The notes: a model not told the origin generated them from the letters alone. 64,000 nt of DNA from Celoporthe dispersa (GCA_016584495.1 WAID01000004.1:496001-560000), one strand, 5' to 3'; shown: positions 11,936 to 23,905, numbered from the stretch's first letter. Numbers and translations are program-made.

Positions 11936-12599
11936 TTATGACTGCCCAGCCTGCTTGGAGCCTTCTCTGCCGGCCTTGCCTCGACCAGCTGCTGCCTCGA
12001 ACTTCGCTTTCCAGATGTCCTCTTGCTTGAACAGCACAATGCACTCCATCGCGGACGGCATGCCGTACTCGGGATCTGCCCCTCCTTCTAGCAGAGCCTA
12101 TGAGCCATGGTTAGATGCCGAAGTAAAGAATACGTGGTGGTTAATAGTGCTTTGGTGGCGCGTAGCTTCAACCCTAACCCCCAACATCCTCACTCACCTC
12201 GATAACGTCATCTTCTTTCTTGAAGACAGCGCCTGCGATGGGGCTCTGAAGGCGGTCGTTCAGCCTGTTGGGATCTGCACCGTATTCCATGAGGAGGCGG
12301 ACGACATTAGCATTGCCGTAGTAAGCCGCGAGCATGAGCTTGAGAACAAAGGTCAGCCACCGACGGCAGGGCCCAGCCAGAGAAGAAAAGGGAGGTCAGG
12401 AAGCTGGCTGCCGTTCATACCAGAGTATCGCCCTTTTCGTTGGTCAGGTTGGGGGTAGGCCTGCCGTGAGGGCCTGCTGCAGTATCTCAAGATCACCCTG
12501 CCTGGCGGCGTCGTACATGCGTCCTGCGAGGGCGATTGCTTCTGGTGGGATTGCGGTCCCCGAGGCGGGTGGTGCTGTGTCTGCTTGGGGCTCACTCAT
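11936..12599 (-). CDS. Small ankyrin-repeat protein
   Basis: Three-exon gene for a protein of about 160 residues made largely of ankyrin repeats. Exon 1 (12421-12599) starts 'MSEPQADTAPPASG' and contains 'MYDAARQGDLEILQQAL'. Intron 12339-12420 is GTATGA...AAG. Exon 2 (12198-12338) gives 'LMLAAYYGNANVVRLLMEYG' and 'DPNRLNDRLQSPIAGAVFK'. Intron 12098-12197 is GTGAGT...TAG. Exon 3 (11936-12097) gives 'ALLEGGADPEYGMPSA' and ends 'GREGSKQAGQS'. In exon 1 the frame slips: the plus-strand G-run 12451-12455 needs one more base to read 'AGLPPNLTNEKGDTL'. Corrected exons total 483 nt. Small stand-alone ankyrin proteins of this form are widespread in filamentous ascomycetes and presumably mediate protein binding; the partner is unknown. 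Confidence 0.8.
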
Positions 12600-13467
12600 G
12601 GTCAAGAGGCTCTATATATGAGAGATGAGAGACTTGGAGGGAGTAGAAGGGATGATGGTCTGGCTGGATGGTAGAGAAGGATCCTTGGATGAGGTGGACT
12701 GGAGTCTCTGGATCAAAAGGGGGAGGAATGTGTTGTGCCCAAAGCAGTCAGCGCAGGTTCAGCTTCTTGTATGAACAGCGCTAGCAAAGGCTGCTGACGC
12801 ATTGACAACTCGTGACGCAAGAAATGCTGACTGGATTGCTCAGCCTCGTTCTCGCCTTTGGTCATCTTGGTACAAGATTTGTTGAATTAGGGAATGCTTT
12901 GGACAGAAGCCAATAAGTATAATTCAATATTTTGATGCCTATGAAGAGATTGGCAGTCTGGCCCTTGAAGCTGGCCCAGCCCCCCCCCCCCTTTTTTTTT
13001 TTGACGGGCACCTGCATTAAATCAGTCTACAGGTGTCACCATTAGATAGATACAAGAGAAAATTCTGTGTAGAGTTCAACACCCTCATGACTGGTGAACC
13101 TCTGTTAGTCACATTCACTTCTGACTGGCAGTGATGGAAACCCCAGCGCCCATTCATGGAAACCTCTTTTATTCTACACACTAGTTGTTGTGACTGCAGA
13201 TTCACAGTGCAGGGCAGCCGATGAGGCTGTCACCCCGAGAAGAGGGCCTCTTTATTGAGCTCTTGACGTGACTGCCCAGACTGACACCTGAGGTGGGGCA
13301 GTCTCCTTCATAGGCTCACTTACACCTTCCCTGAAACTGTCTTCAAAACTCTGCCCAATAATCAAAGAAACACATGAGCTCTAATCTCTCCTGGCGACAT
13401 TCCTCCTGGCCTTATCCTTCCAGAAACCTCAGCATCTCCTCCCAAGACACTAGCCAGCAAAGGCATC
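12600..13467. other. Divergent intergenic region with poly-C/poly-T junction
   Basis: Shared upstream region of the ankyrin gene (minus) and the gene at 13468 (plus). It holds a run of Cs directly followed by a run of Ts at about 12980-13002, a difficult sequencing context. No coding signal is supported. Confidence 0.5.
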
Positions 13468-14231
13468 ATGGACGCGCCGCTCTTCCGTGACATCAATTTT
13501 CCTGAGCTGCGAAAACCCTGCAAGATGGAGGACGAAGGTGACTGGGGATCGGAACAGGGAAACAAAGACGGTACCGTCGTTCCAGGCATCATCGATGTCG
13601 CCGATGCCCTGCGAGTCGCGACTTTTGGTGGTCTTCCCGACCCTACCAAGCCCGAGATCATGTGCGAACCAGCCTGCGCTGCCGACATCATCGCCACCGT
13701 CCTCTACCACTACCGCCCAAGTGCACTGCGCCAATTCCTAGACTGCCCTGCCGACGGCGAGTTCACATTTGTCCACCAGTGCGACCTCTCAACTATCAAG
13801 CAGGACGACAAGACAGACGCCCGACCGTTCGTCATCACCCGCGAGGGAGCACACGTGGAGGTTTGTACATTTACGCTCTATGAGTCGGTTCTGCCATGTC
13901 TCCTCGAGTCCTGCTGATCTCTGCTCACTGCCAGGCTGGCTACTGCACGGGCTACACCGATGGTCAGCCGTCTAATGAGTGGGAGGAGCTCGTCTCCTAT
14001 GACATCCTCCCATCTAACGCGTGGTGCCAAAGTCGATGCCGGTTTCCTGGTGACGACCCTAACAAACCCTTCAACCAAGTCCTTAACAGGGACGCCGTCT
14101 ACTCGGTGCGACGACTGTTCGAGGATACCGCGATTGCTGTGCTGACGCCGGCCATCACACAGCGCCGCTGGTGGGCTGCTCCGCGCGGCTGGACGATTCG
14201 CGTCACTCCGCCTGGCCAGGGAAAGAAGTAA
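13468..14231 (+). CDS. Conserved-looking hypothetical protein, two exons
   Basis: Exon 1 (13468-13860) encodes 'MDAPLFRDINFPELRKP' to 'FVITREGAHVE'. Intron 13861-13934 is GTTTGT...CCAG. Exon 2 (13935-14231) resumes in phase with 'AGYCTGYTDGQPSNEWEEL' and ends at a TAA after 'PPGQGKK'. The joined protein has 229 residues and good codon bias throughout. It has no signal peptide or membrane helix. Cysteines lie in two clusters ('MCEPACAAD' and 'WCQSRCRFPGDD'), and the centre is tryptophan-rich near the C-terminus ('RRWWAAPRGW'). I do not recognise the family and assign no function. The frame is intact, unlike many neighbours. Confidence 0.75.
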
Positions 14232-14737
14232 TTAAGGATGAATAGGTAGACGGGTCAGGAATTGCTCAAGTCATAAGAAAAATCCAAGAGGGTACTTTGG
14301 TACGGTCATGACTTGATTGCATCTAAGCGAAAGAATGGCTGGAGGTCGAGGAGTAGGCAGCACAAAAGAACCTTTGACCATGGACTGAGAAAGATCTGAC
14401 CTTAAGATCACCATCCTGTTGATAGCATGTGTAAATTCCCTGAGAAAAGAAGCAGGCAAAACTCTGACCAAGCACTTGGGGAGGCCCAGTTCTTGGCATG
14501 GAAATTGCATCCCTTTGTTTTGCATCTGGAGGTCTGCAGCGCGCTTTGGACAGGTGTGTGTTTGTTGTTGGGTGCTCCCACTTGCAAAGGATAATAATTC
14601 ATCTGATCTCTGTGGATTTTACCTCCCTCACAAATTGTTTTTTCTCTCTTCTGTCTCCACCATCACCTTCACCACACATCGTGATCATCGCCGCCACATT
14701 CCCTCAACATCACCAACTACAACAACGGTCGCCAGTC
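14232..14737. other. Upstream region of the SET gene
   Basis: No coding signal. Pyrimidine-rich stretches just before the ATG (about 14640-14700) are typical of fungal core promoters. Confidence 0.45.
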
Positions 14738-17161
14738 ATGGATCCTCTTGCTGCCAGCATGAATTATGATGATCCTCTGTCAGCCCATGCCAGGCTGCTG
14801 ACCCTTCAGAGGGCTGTCCTCCAGGAGGCCAAGTCTCGCAAGGGACAGAAGCCCACTGAGTCCATGAAGCGGTCACGCGCCAAGCTCGAGTCAAACTTCT
14901 TCATCACGGTATTTCCATCCAAACAGCAAATCACTCAGTGAATCTGATTCTCGTTCTTTGATTTTCAATGGCCATACTGACTGGGAACCAAGACCCTTAC
15001 TCTCAGCCTAGGTAAACTCCTGCCCCAAGACCCAGATCGACAACTCGTCAGCACAACCTTCATCGGGGAGTCCTACCTACCATGCATCAAGCCCCTAAGC
15101 AGCCTCACGCCCATCACCCTGGATGACTTGAAGCTCGAGACCCATCACCGAGGCAGGGTCATCATTGCCAGGTTGTTCTGCGAACCAGTCCACATGAACT
15201 CTATCCAGAACGCGATTGAGGATATCCATGGGCGCGTCGACTGCCTCTCCATCTTCAACCTGCCTTCCACAGCGGATGCGACCAAGGTCCTGCCAAGAGG
15301 CGCGATTGTGGCGATCAAGGAGCCATACTACAAGATCTCTGCCGACGGAGGCACCATGGTTCGAGTCGATCATCCTTCCGACTGCATGCTGCTGAAGACG
15401 AGCCACGAGATGGTGCCGTCTGTCTTTCAGCCGGCAGGTCTTGTCTACGCCGTCCGAGCATCTCGGATGAAGGACAAGGGAAACGATGCCTTCACGAAGG
15501 GGGACTTGGAATATGCATCAAGCCTGTACTCTGACGGCCTGGCAGTGATTCCTGTCGGTGATGGTGATGCGGACCTGCGTCGCGCTCTGCACCGCAACCG
15601 TTGTCACGTCAGAGTCAAACTGGGTCGCTTCGAGCTTGCTATCGACGACGCCAGGGCCTCCATCATCCCTGGCGAGAACCTTTCTGAAGAGTCCAAGGCC
15701 TTGAACCTGAAGTCCCTGTTCCGAGCTGGTCGGGCTTCCTACGAGCTGGGAGAATTCACGATGGCCAGGTCATTTTTCGAGCAGGCCTTGGCCCTGGGAA
15801 TCGAGGACAAGAGCCTTGTCACCGAGCTTGATAGAACCAACATGCGACTGCGGGAGCAGGAAGAGGGCGACTACGACTTTGCCGCCCTGGCTGCTTCGGC
15901 CAAAATGTCCCACACAGTGCTGGATCATGCATCCTTCTTGGGAAATACCAAGATCGCCAGCGCGGGTCATCATGGACGCGGCCTGTTCGCGACCAAGGCC
16001 ATCAAGCAGGGTGAGATCGTCATGGTTGAGAAGGCCTTCTATACGGCCATCGAGGACAAGAACGCAAAGACGGCGTCGCTGCTGATCGATATCAACACCC
16101 GCTTCACAACCTTTGGCACACACGCCCAGCGCCTGACCGGCACGCTCGAGAAGATGCGCTGGAATAAGAACCTGGCGAACAAGTACCTGAAGCTGTTCGC
16201 AGGCCCCAGGTTCAAGAGGAGAGAGGTCAAAGTCGTCGACGATACCATCATCATCGACACCTTCCAGGTGCAGGCCATCGCGCAGCTCAACGGCTTCGGC
16301 TGCCCACAGGTGAAATCCAGCCTCCCCGACGAGCACGACTGTAACAAGACCCATGGCTCGACGGGCATCTGGCTGCACGCCGCCTACGCAAACCACTCGT
16401 GCCTCGAGAACACCAGCCACGCCTTTGTCGGCGACATGATGATCATGCGCGCCTGCAGGGACATCAAGAACGGAGAGGAGATCACCACAGCCTATTTTTC
16501 CGGCTCTGAGCAGATCACCGACCGCAGGCGCAAGCTCAACTACTACATGTTCGACTGCGACTGCCGCTCCTGCGCGCTCGAGCTCAAGGTCCCCGTGCTC
16601 ACCCTCGCCGAGCGCGATAAGCTGGCCAAAATCATCGAGGACTTCATCGACGAGAACCCGAGCACGCACCTCTCCGAGGTGACCCCCGTGACAGACATCA
16701 AGATCAAGCGCGCTGAGGTCCTGCAGTCCACCATCGCCGCCACCTACGACGAGGCCCTGTACAAGGACCTCCCGCGCTTCGCCTGTGTCCCCATCGACTT
16801 CTGGCTCTGCCAGTCGGACCCGTCGCCCTCGAGCGGCATCAGGCTGTCGACCCGCCTGCTGCGCGATCTCGGCTACAAGATCAGGGTCAAGGGCAACCAG
16901 CTAGCCATCGACCGCACCAACGGCGTCTTCACCGTCGCGACGGCGCATGGGGCCATGTACGCGGCCAGGGCGTGGGTCATGGCCGGCCGGCACCAGGTCG
17001 CGCCTGAGCTCGTGCAGTTCGCCAAGGAGGTGTACCTGGCGATGTATGGCGAGATGGGCGGGTTCGATGACTTGTTTGGGCCGGGTTTCTTTCTGGCGGG
17101 TGCTTCTGGAAGTGATAGCGATGATGCCCTTCTTGCAGCTCTGGAAAGCCTAGGCCTGTGA
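14738..17161 (+). CDS. TPR and SET-domain protein (SMYD-like lysine methyltransferase)
   Basis: Exon 1 (14738-14908) starts 'MDPLAASMNYDDPLSAHAR'. Intron 14909-14992 is GTATTT...CAAG. Exon 2 (14993-17161) is intact; the product has 779 residues. After an N-terminal region come tetratricopeptide-like helices ('RMKDKGNDAFTKGDLEYAS', 'LHRNRCHVRVKLGRFELAI', 'FRAGRASYELGEFTMARSFF'). The SET domain follows: 'GHHGRGLFATKAIKQGEIVM', the split insertion, 'AAYANHSCLENTSH', 'GDMMIMRACRDIKNGEEIT', and the post-SET cysteine motif 'CDCRSC'. Residues needed for AdoMet binding and the pseudoknot (the NHSC motif and the GEE..T..Y segment) are present, so activity is plausible. The target, histone or not, cannot be told. 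Similar TPR-SET proteins are common in filamentous fungi. Confidence 0.9.
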
Positions 17162-17955
17162 GTGGTCGAGGCTGAGGACTCGTGAAGGGTGAGGGAAAAG
17201 AAAAGAAGAAGAAAGAATAAATCGAATCCAGAAATCAGGCTAACAGCCTATCAGTTGAGAGCAGGGCCTCACAGGCTGAAGTGTTTCCTCATGCTAGTTG
17301 AGGCAGAAAATTCCATAAGGTTTCCCCAGAGACAGACTTGGGCCTGCAGGTGATTACCACCAATGGGCTTCAAATTGTTCTCAAGCCCTGTATGCTGTCA
17401 TTGGAATCTTGACTCATTTTTATGTCTCTGTTGTCGACCTCATCGTCCTTCTCCTCGTCATACTGGTCCAAGTCTTGGCCCTGACCTTGCCCTCGATGGT
17501 TGGCCGTGAAGGACCGCTCCTCACTGTACATGGCTGCAAGGTGCTCCACAAATGGTAATCAAGGGGCTTGCAGTTCTATATCACTGGTGCGGCTTGGGGT
17601 TTTTGGGTGAGCTTGTCAGCCCTAATTCTGAAATGGGCATAGTCTAACCCCCTGGCTCTTTTCAAGAAGGGAGAAGAAGAGAAAAGTAGAAAAAAAAGTA
17701 AAGAGGCTGTGCTGCACGGTCGAAGCGGGGTATCATTTGTTGGCATCCCCAGCCCGCTGAGGTTCAGGGGATGACAGCACAACAAGACGCAATCTGCACC
17801 CGCCCTCGGCCCTCTTTCGAGAAAAAACCTTTTATTTCTCAACGCGTGCTTTTCAAGACCATCTCTTAAATCACTGCTCTTCGTCTCAAATAAACTCCTG
17901 AGCCATTGATCTCAACCTGGGTACTGACAACACGCACTTGGCCCAAATAACCGCA
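17162..17955. other. Intergenic, no gene seen
   Basis: 3' region of the SET gene and promoter of NLR2. An A-rich tract lies at 17190-17220 and 17680-17702. No domain-bearing frame or RNA gene recognised. Confidence 0.45.
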
Positions 17956-20717
17956 ATGGCTGGACTGGATATAGCCGCAGGCGTCGCCGGGCTCATTTCG
18001 CTGGGCATCCAAGTGACGCAGTCTCTCGTCGACTTCTATTCAGCATACAAGAATCGAGAATCTAATGTCGAATTTACTCTCAACGGGTTAGAAAGACTCC
18101 TGGGCGTGCTTGAGAGTCTGTCCAGCCTTACCGCCCGCAAGTTCCGCGCAGACGAACAGGAACTGCTCAAGACCATCGAGAAGTCGGTTGAGGCCTGTGA
18201 AGAATGCATCCAGGAGCTCCATGAAGAAACCGAGGAACTCAAGAGCAATCCCACGAACAGCTTCAGAACCGCCGCCAGGACTGCTGCTCGCAGAATCACT
18301 TATCCTTTCCGACAGAGCACGCTACAAGGGCTCGACGAGAAAATTGCGGAGATCGTCTCGCAGCTGTCTTTGGCACTGCAGGCTTTGCAACAAAAGAACA
18401 CAGCTCACGTTCAGGATGATATCGAGGATATCAAGGCATTGTTGGCTCTGGTTAGGGCTGACCAAGTCTCGTGGGAACTCCGCAACTGGCTGAAAGCCTC
18501 TGACGCCACCATCAACTATAACGAGCACTGCAAGAAGTGGCACCCAGGCACCGGGCTCTGGTTTGTTCAAGGTCCCTCCTTTCGCGCCTGGCTCACGGAA
18601 CCACATTCATTCTTGTGGCTGAATGGCTTCGCTGGGTGCGGCAAGTCAGTGCTGTGCTCTACAGCCATACGGCACACCTATCGGCATCGAATGTCCAACT
18701 CGCGCATCGGACTTGCCTTTTTCTTTTTTACGTTCACCGATGACTCCAAACAGGACGCGTCAGCGATGCTCCGTGCCCTGATTCTACAGCTGTCAAGCCA
18801 GCTTGACGACGGCAACGCGATCCTGTCGCGCTTACATGCGAGCTACCGCAACTCAACACCACCCGACCAAGCTTTGATAGACTGCCTACATCAACTTGTG
18901 CGTGCCTTTGACGACGTGTATATCGTCCTTGATGCGCTGGATGAGAGCCCCAGGGGAAAATACCGGGGAGATATGCTTCAGACTCTGGCCGATCTGCGGG
19001 GTTGGTCGGAACCCGGTCTTCACCTTCTCGTTACGAGTCGTGACGAGGTCGATATTTGTGAAGTCATTCGTGATGATCTGCAACTTCCAACGGGCTGGGA
19101 TATCGCTTTGAAGAACGACTCTATCAATGAGGACATTGCATCCTTTGTAGCTGGCCGTCTAAAGGCTAGTCGTGGGATGCGACGGTGGGCACAGCATCAC
19201 GGCCAGATTGAGGAAGCGCTTGCAAAACGCGCAGGCGGCGTGTAAGTTCCCCGGCTCGCGTTCTAGAATATCTGCTAATCTATTTCGTTAGTTTTCGATG
19301 GGTTGAGTGTCAGTTCATAGCACTGGAGTCTTGTCCCAGAAGCAAGAAACACCTTGATAAATTATTGGCAAACTTGCCTAGAGACCTCGACGACACTTAT
19401 AAGCGGATCCTATCTCGCATCGACGACGACTTCAAGGAAGACGCAAGACGGATCTTGACATTACTCTGTTGCGCTCAACGACCATTGACCGTTGCGGAAC
19501 TCATCGACGCTACTGCAGTCGAGCTAGGAAACAAGCCACGGTTCAATCCTGACGCTCGACTGGAGGACCAGGATGACATTCGACGTATTTGTCCTGGTCT
19601 CATCGAAATTGACGTTTACTCTAGGGACAACTGGTTCACCACTATCCGCATTGCGCATTTCTCCGTCCAGGAGTACTTGGAATCAGAGCGAGCATTGCCA
19701 CTGTTCCATGTGGAACAAGGACAAGCTCATGCAGAGATAGCCTCAGTCTGTCTAACCTATCTTCTCGACCCTGCTCTGGATACGAATAGTGACCCCACAA
19801 TCCCAGCGCATCCGTTCGCAGAATACGCTGCACCAAACTGGGTCCAACATTATCGCCTTGGAGACAAGACTGCACATGGGGTTGAATCTCAAGTACTTCG
19901 ATTCTTGCACGGCTCGGGACCCGCTTGGGAGTCTTTAGTGCAGACATATGATTGTACATCTGTCGACTTCGACACAAAAGTATTACCAGTCTATTTGGCT
20001 TCGCTTCTAGGACTGCATTCTCCTTTGGCCACACTACTTACTGAAAGTGATGGTGGTAGTGAAGAGCCAAAGCCATCGCAACCAGCTGGATCAGTTAATG
20101 CACAAGGTGGAACTTATGGAAATCCATTACAGGCAGCATCAGCAAAAGGACATAATGATATTGTACAGCTACTTCTGAATCAAGGAGCTGATATTCATGC
20201 ACAAGGTGGACTTTATGGAAATGCATTGAAGGCAGCATCAGCAGGAGGACATAGGGATATTGTACAGCTGCTTCTGAATCAAGGAGCTGATGTTCATGCA
20301 CAAGGTAGACTCTATGGAAATGCATTGCAGGCAGCATCAACAGGAGGACATAGGGATATTGTACAGCTGCTTCTGAATCAAGGAGCTGATGTTCATGCAC
20401 AAGGTGGACTTTTTGGAAATGCATTGCAGGCAGCATCAGCAGGAGGATATAGGGATATTGTACAGCTGCTTCTGAATCAAGGAGCTGATGTTCATGCACA
20501 AGGTGGACTTTTTGGAAATGCATTGCAGGCAGCATCAGCAAGAGGACATAGGGATATTGTACAGCTGCTTCTGAATCAAGGAGCTGATGTTCATGCACAA
20601 GGTAGACTTTTTGGAAATGCTTTGCAGGCAGCATCAGCAGGAGGACATAGGGATATTGTACAGCTGCTTTGGGAGCTGATATTTATGCACAAGGTGGGAC
20701 TTATGGAAGTGCATTGA
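17956..20717 (+). CDS. NLR 2: HeLo-like N-terminus, NACHT, ankyrin repeats; frame lost in repeat 6
   Basis: Fungal NLR of 903 residues as it stands. The N-terminus ('MAGLDIAAGVAGLISLGIQV...VDFYSAYK') is the HeLo-like helical domain found on many fungal STAND proteins, related to membrane-active death effectors. The NACHT has P-loop 'LNGFAGCGKSVLCS' and Walker B 'VYIVLDALDES'. Intron 19242-19291 (GTAAGT...TTAG) joins 'RAGGV' to 'FRWVECQF'. The post-NACHT region includes 'RIAHFSVQEYLES'. The C-terminus is an array of 33-residue ankyrin repeats from 20094. In repeat 6 a 7-bp deletion (after about 20670) shifts the frame, so translation ends at 20717. Without it, repeat 7 and a proper TGA at 20792-20794 would follow. 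By analogy with other fungal NLRs the repeats probably bind ligand and the N-terminus executes a response; this is inferred. Confidence 0.88.
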
Positions 20718-20779
20718 AGGCTGCATCAGAAAAAGGATATATTGATATTGTACAGCTGCTTCTGAAGCAAGGAGCTGAT
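20094..20779 (+). repeat. Tandem 99-bp ankyrin-coding repeats (7 units)
   Basis: Units start at 20094, 20193, 20292, 20391, 20490, 20589 and 20681. Each encodes a 33-residue ankyrin unit of the form 'xHAQGGLxGNALQAAS...' ending 'DIVQLLLNQGAD'. Units 2-6 are nearly identical in DNA, differing at a few codons (G/R at residue 6, Y/F at 8, A/T at 17, G/R at 18, H/Y at 20). Unit 6 is 7 bp short (92 bp). Units 1 and 7 are the most diverged, as in arrays that grow or homogenise from the middle. The minus strand is also open across the array, an artefact of the repeat. Confidence 0.95.
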
Positions 20780-20794
20780 TCTGATCCAGGTTGA

Positions 20795-21476
20795 TAAATA
20801 TGTGGGAGACCTCTTAGAGGAAAGGATCGAGGGCATAGTATAGCTTCATAGCTAAAGAATCGAGTTTCAAAGCCACTTTTGAGAAATAGCTGGCTAAGAA
20901 CAAAAGCCTTCTCATTTCCGAGCTGTTGCGAAGTATTAAGCTTCATTTAGTTACTATTAGCAGCCATACAGCCAGCGACATTGCTCTCTCTATTCCGTGG
21001 ACTGAAGAGACAGGGAGGCTTTCTCGATGCGGCAGCTGCTTTGACTGCTAGTTATGCTGCTGTTCAAATGAGAAAACAAAAATAAAACCTGATTGGTAGG
21101 CCTCTAGTATAAGAAAGATTTCCATGGTAGACATCAATGCATTTAATAATTGATTCTCAAAGAATTTGCCGGAAAACTCGCATAGACCCTAAACAGATAT
21201 GAATCGACCTTTGTTTTGATCGAGGTTACTGTAGTAGGCGGGCCGGCATTAGTGGGCTGACTGGCACGTGCCTGCCTGCCTGTATGACTTGAACAGCCAC
21301 CTGCGGTAACCTCCCTCCTGCAACCCCAGTCCAACCTGACAGGAGCTGAACATCTTGTAGATGAATGCTTCTATTGCAGCTCGATGCGTTGAGCTTTGAT
21401 TGCGACCAGAAAGCTGTCCCCGTACTGGCCACGTTCCTCGCAAGACGAGCTCAACATACGCGCATACCCGTCAGCC
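20795..21476. other. Intergenic, no gene seen
   Basis: 3' region of NLR2 and promoter of the FAD monooxygenase. No coding signal recognised. Confidence 0.45.
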
Positions 21477-22673
21477 ATGCCACAACCAACCCCCGTCGAG
21501 CTCCCGGTCCTGATCATCGGCGCTGGCATCGCCGGACTCACGCTTGCGCAAGGATTACGGCTTCGCTCGATTCCCTTCCGCATATTTGAGCGCCATGCAC
21601 GATCGCACATCAAGCAGGGCCACCGCTTCCGCATCTCGCGAGACGGCCAAGCCGCCCTCAACAGCGTCCTGTCGCCGCAGCTCCAGGACCTGCTCCGACG
21701 CACCGCAGCCGGGAGATACCCCTTCGCGCCGCGGTATGTAGACGCCCGGAGGCTCGACTTTGCCAGGCCTGAGCCGGTGGACCCCGCGGACTCGATGCCC
21801 CTGGACAGGACCTGGCTCCGTATGCTTGCTTCTCTCGAGCTCCAGGATGTCATCGGCTACGAGAAGGAGTTCGACTCGTACGAGATCGTGGAAGGGCTGG
21901 TCCAGGTCAGGTTCACGGACGGCTCGGTCGCACGTGGACAGCTCCTTGTCGGTGCGGATGGGATCAAGAGCAGCGTGCGAAAACAACTCCAGCCAGACCG
22001 CAAGCTGCTTGACCTGGAGCGCTGGGTTATGTGGGGTCGGACGCCGATGAAGAACGACCTGAGAAGAGAGCTTGGAGCGCCAGATCTCTTGACCTGGTGC
22101 ATGTGCATGGATCCCGAGTCCAATGTACAGACAGTTGTCGAGCCGATGACGTGGTCGAGGAGCGTGCGCCTCGAGTCGGAAGCCAAGCTGCCAGACTTTC
22201 CCGACTACGTATACTGGGTTGTCTGCACGGCATCATCGCAATACGCAGAGCAACTGCCGAAGACGGTGGAGGAGAAGAAGTTGTTCTTGATGCGAGTGTC
22301 CGAGACCTGGCATCCTGCTCTGCAGCACCTGCTTGGTTCCGCCACGCACGAGATGTCCGCCTGCGTTCCCATTCTATCGAGCAAGCCGGACATTCAGATC
22401 TGCTCGGCTGGTCAGACCAAGAGAGTCACACTAATCGGCGATGCAGCACATCCGATGAGCCCCATGGGCGGCTCTGGTGCGGATACGGCCATTCGAAACG
22501 CCGCAGACTTGGCACGGACACTCGCTGAAGAAGGAATTACGGAGGGCAGCATTATGGAATTCGAGGCGAGGATGGAAGCGAGGGCAAAGGAGAAGATTGA
22601 GCACTCGTTCAGAGGTGGACAGAAGTTCTGGAGCGGGAAGGAATGGACCGAGTACGGTGAAATCGATATTTGA
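21477..22673 (+). CDS. FAD-dependent monooxygenase (class A, salicylate-hydroxylase-like)
   Basis: Intronless gene for about 398 residues. I chose ATG 21477, just before the dinucleotide-binding motif, although the frame is open further upstream. The motif 'VLIIGAGIAGLTLAQGLRL' (GxGxxG) opens the protein, 'LLVGADGIKSSVRKQL' is the DG motif, and 'VTLIGDAAHPMSPMGGSGAD' is the GD motif contacting FAD. This set defines class A flavoprotein aromatic hydroxylases/monooxygenases, which use NAD(P)H and oxygen. The substrate is undetermined. The frame is intact. It is followed by an MFS transporter fragment and, beyond an AT-rich island, by P450, regulator and GMC genes, suggesting a former oxidative-metabolism cluster. 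Confidence 0.9.
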   Translation: MPQPTPVELPVLIIGAGIAGLTLAQGLRLRSIPFRIFERHARSHIKQGHRFRISRDGQAALNSVLSPQLQDLLRRTAAGRYPFAPRYVDARRLDFARPEPVDPADSMPLDRTWLRMLASLELQDVIGYEKEFDSYEIVEGLVQVRFTDGSVARGQLLVGADGIKSSVRKQLQPDRKLLDLERWVMWGRTPMKNDLRRELGAPDLLTWCMCMDPESNVQTVVEPMTWSRSVRLESEAKLPDFPDYVYWVVCTASSQYAEQLPKTVEEKKLFLMRVSETWHPALQHLLGSATHEMSACVPILSSKPDIQICSAGQTKRVTLIGDAAHPMSPMGGSGADTAIRNAADLARTLAEEGITEGSIMEFEARMEARAKEKIEHSFRGGQKFWSGKEWTEYGEIDI

Positions 22674-22904
22674 AGGGGCACTGCGTTCAGGGGGGAAGAG
22701 TCCTGAATCCATATACACGGGCTTTACTAACAGAATAATACTGTGGCCTATCCCAAGCTTTCTGGAGGCGTCTAAATGAACTTGCAGTACCTAATACCTG
22801 TTGGCTTCCAGGTCTCGCAGCTCAATGCTCAGGGCACAGTCGTGCTCCTGTGCCCACTCCCCCGAGAGTGCCGTGGAGAGTGTAGCGATATCGCCGCCGC
22901 CGCG

Positions 22905-23279
22905 TTTTCATCACAGCTCGCTTTCTCGGGCTCCTGAACACGGCTATCCCAACCGCCGCGTCCGTAGCCCTGGTGCTATACTCCTGTACCGCCGTGAGGC
23001 ACACGCGCGGCTCGCTATACGGTTTCGCGCCCGCCTACGGGTTCGTAGCCACCGCCATCCAGTCGCTCTTTGCTGTCTCGCTGGCTGCGTTGACGGAAGA
23101 CCTGAGTCAGCTCGGCACGCGCATAGGCATAGTCTTCAGCCTTGTCGCCTTCGCCAGTCTCACGGGGAGTCCGATCGCAGGCGTCATCGTGCAGGCGAGT
23201 AGGGAGGGGTTATCTCCCAGCGCAGATATGGGCGGCGAGCAGCATGTTGTTGGGCGCGAGAGCTCTGGTGGCGGCATAG
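22905..23279 (+). pseudogene. C-terminal fragment of an MFS (monocarboxylate-type) transporter
   Basis: The frame 'FLGLLNTAIPTAASVALVLYS', 'GSLYGFAPAYGFVATAIQSL', 'AALTEDLSQLGTRIGIVFSL', 'FASLTGSPIAGVIVQAS' matches the last four or so membrane helices of fungal MFS transporters of the monocarboxylate type. A further break follows: removing one G from the run near 23213-23216 restores 'EGYLPAQIWAASSMLLGAR', the expected end, with TAG at 23277-23279. Only about 230 bp separates it from the preceding gene, with no room for the missing N-terminal two thirds, so this is a truncated relic rather than a mis-spliced gene. Confidence 0.7.
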
Positions 23280-23905
23280 CTGAGTAAGACTGAGTGGGTG
23301 CTCAAGGTGCAGGTCTAAGATAAGATTTCTGGGCACATCTGTGTATGATGAACTGCCTAATATGGAATATGCTTTGGAAAAGTGGTACAGTGATGGGAGG
23401 CAAAAGCTTAGAATAAATTTCTCATAATATTTAATCTATAGTAATATGTGGTATTGGGAATAGATAGTCTTTGCGATACGAGCTGCTAGCGCATAGCCAA
23501 GACATTGCTAGAAGGAATCTGAAGCTCAAGAACCTTTCACAGTATTGCAATTTCCATATAAAGCAAGCAGCCTGTATATACCAAAATAGTCTCACTATAG
23601 CAACAATGCACAAAGCAAATATTGCTTGCTTGATATATTGATATCGCATTAGTGCTTCTAAACCTATTGATAAGCTTTTCTTACGCATAGCGATCGTACT
23701 CAGCATTCAGTCTTCGACTAATAGAAAAGATATGCATCTTCTCGCATAAGATTTTGACTGATAGGAAAAGATATGTAGTAAAACTCGTTTGATTACCACG
23801 AATACGGATTTCAGAAGCAAATAATACTATAACCTTCTTTTCTTAATTGAATAATTATTATAGTGAAATCGTGACTTTTTATACCTTTCTTTATATATAT
23901 CTTTT

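Noticed and set aside
15770..16669. 299-codon minus-strand frame inside the SET gene
   Set aside because: Antisense to strongly biased coding sequence; GC-rich third positions keep the opposite frame open. The sense frame has the full SET motif set.
20095..20634. Long minus-strand open frame across the ankyrin repeats
   Set aside because: It is itself a repeat of the antisense of the 99-bp unit and lacks any domain; openness follows from the repeated sequence, not from coding selection.
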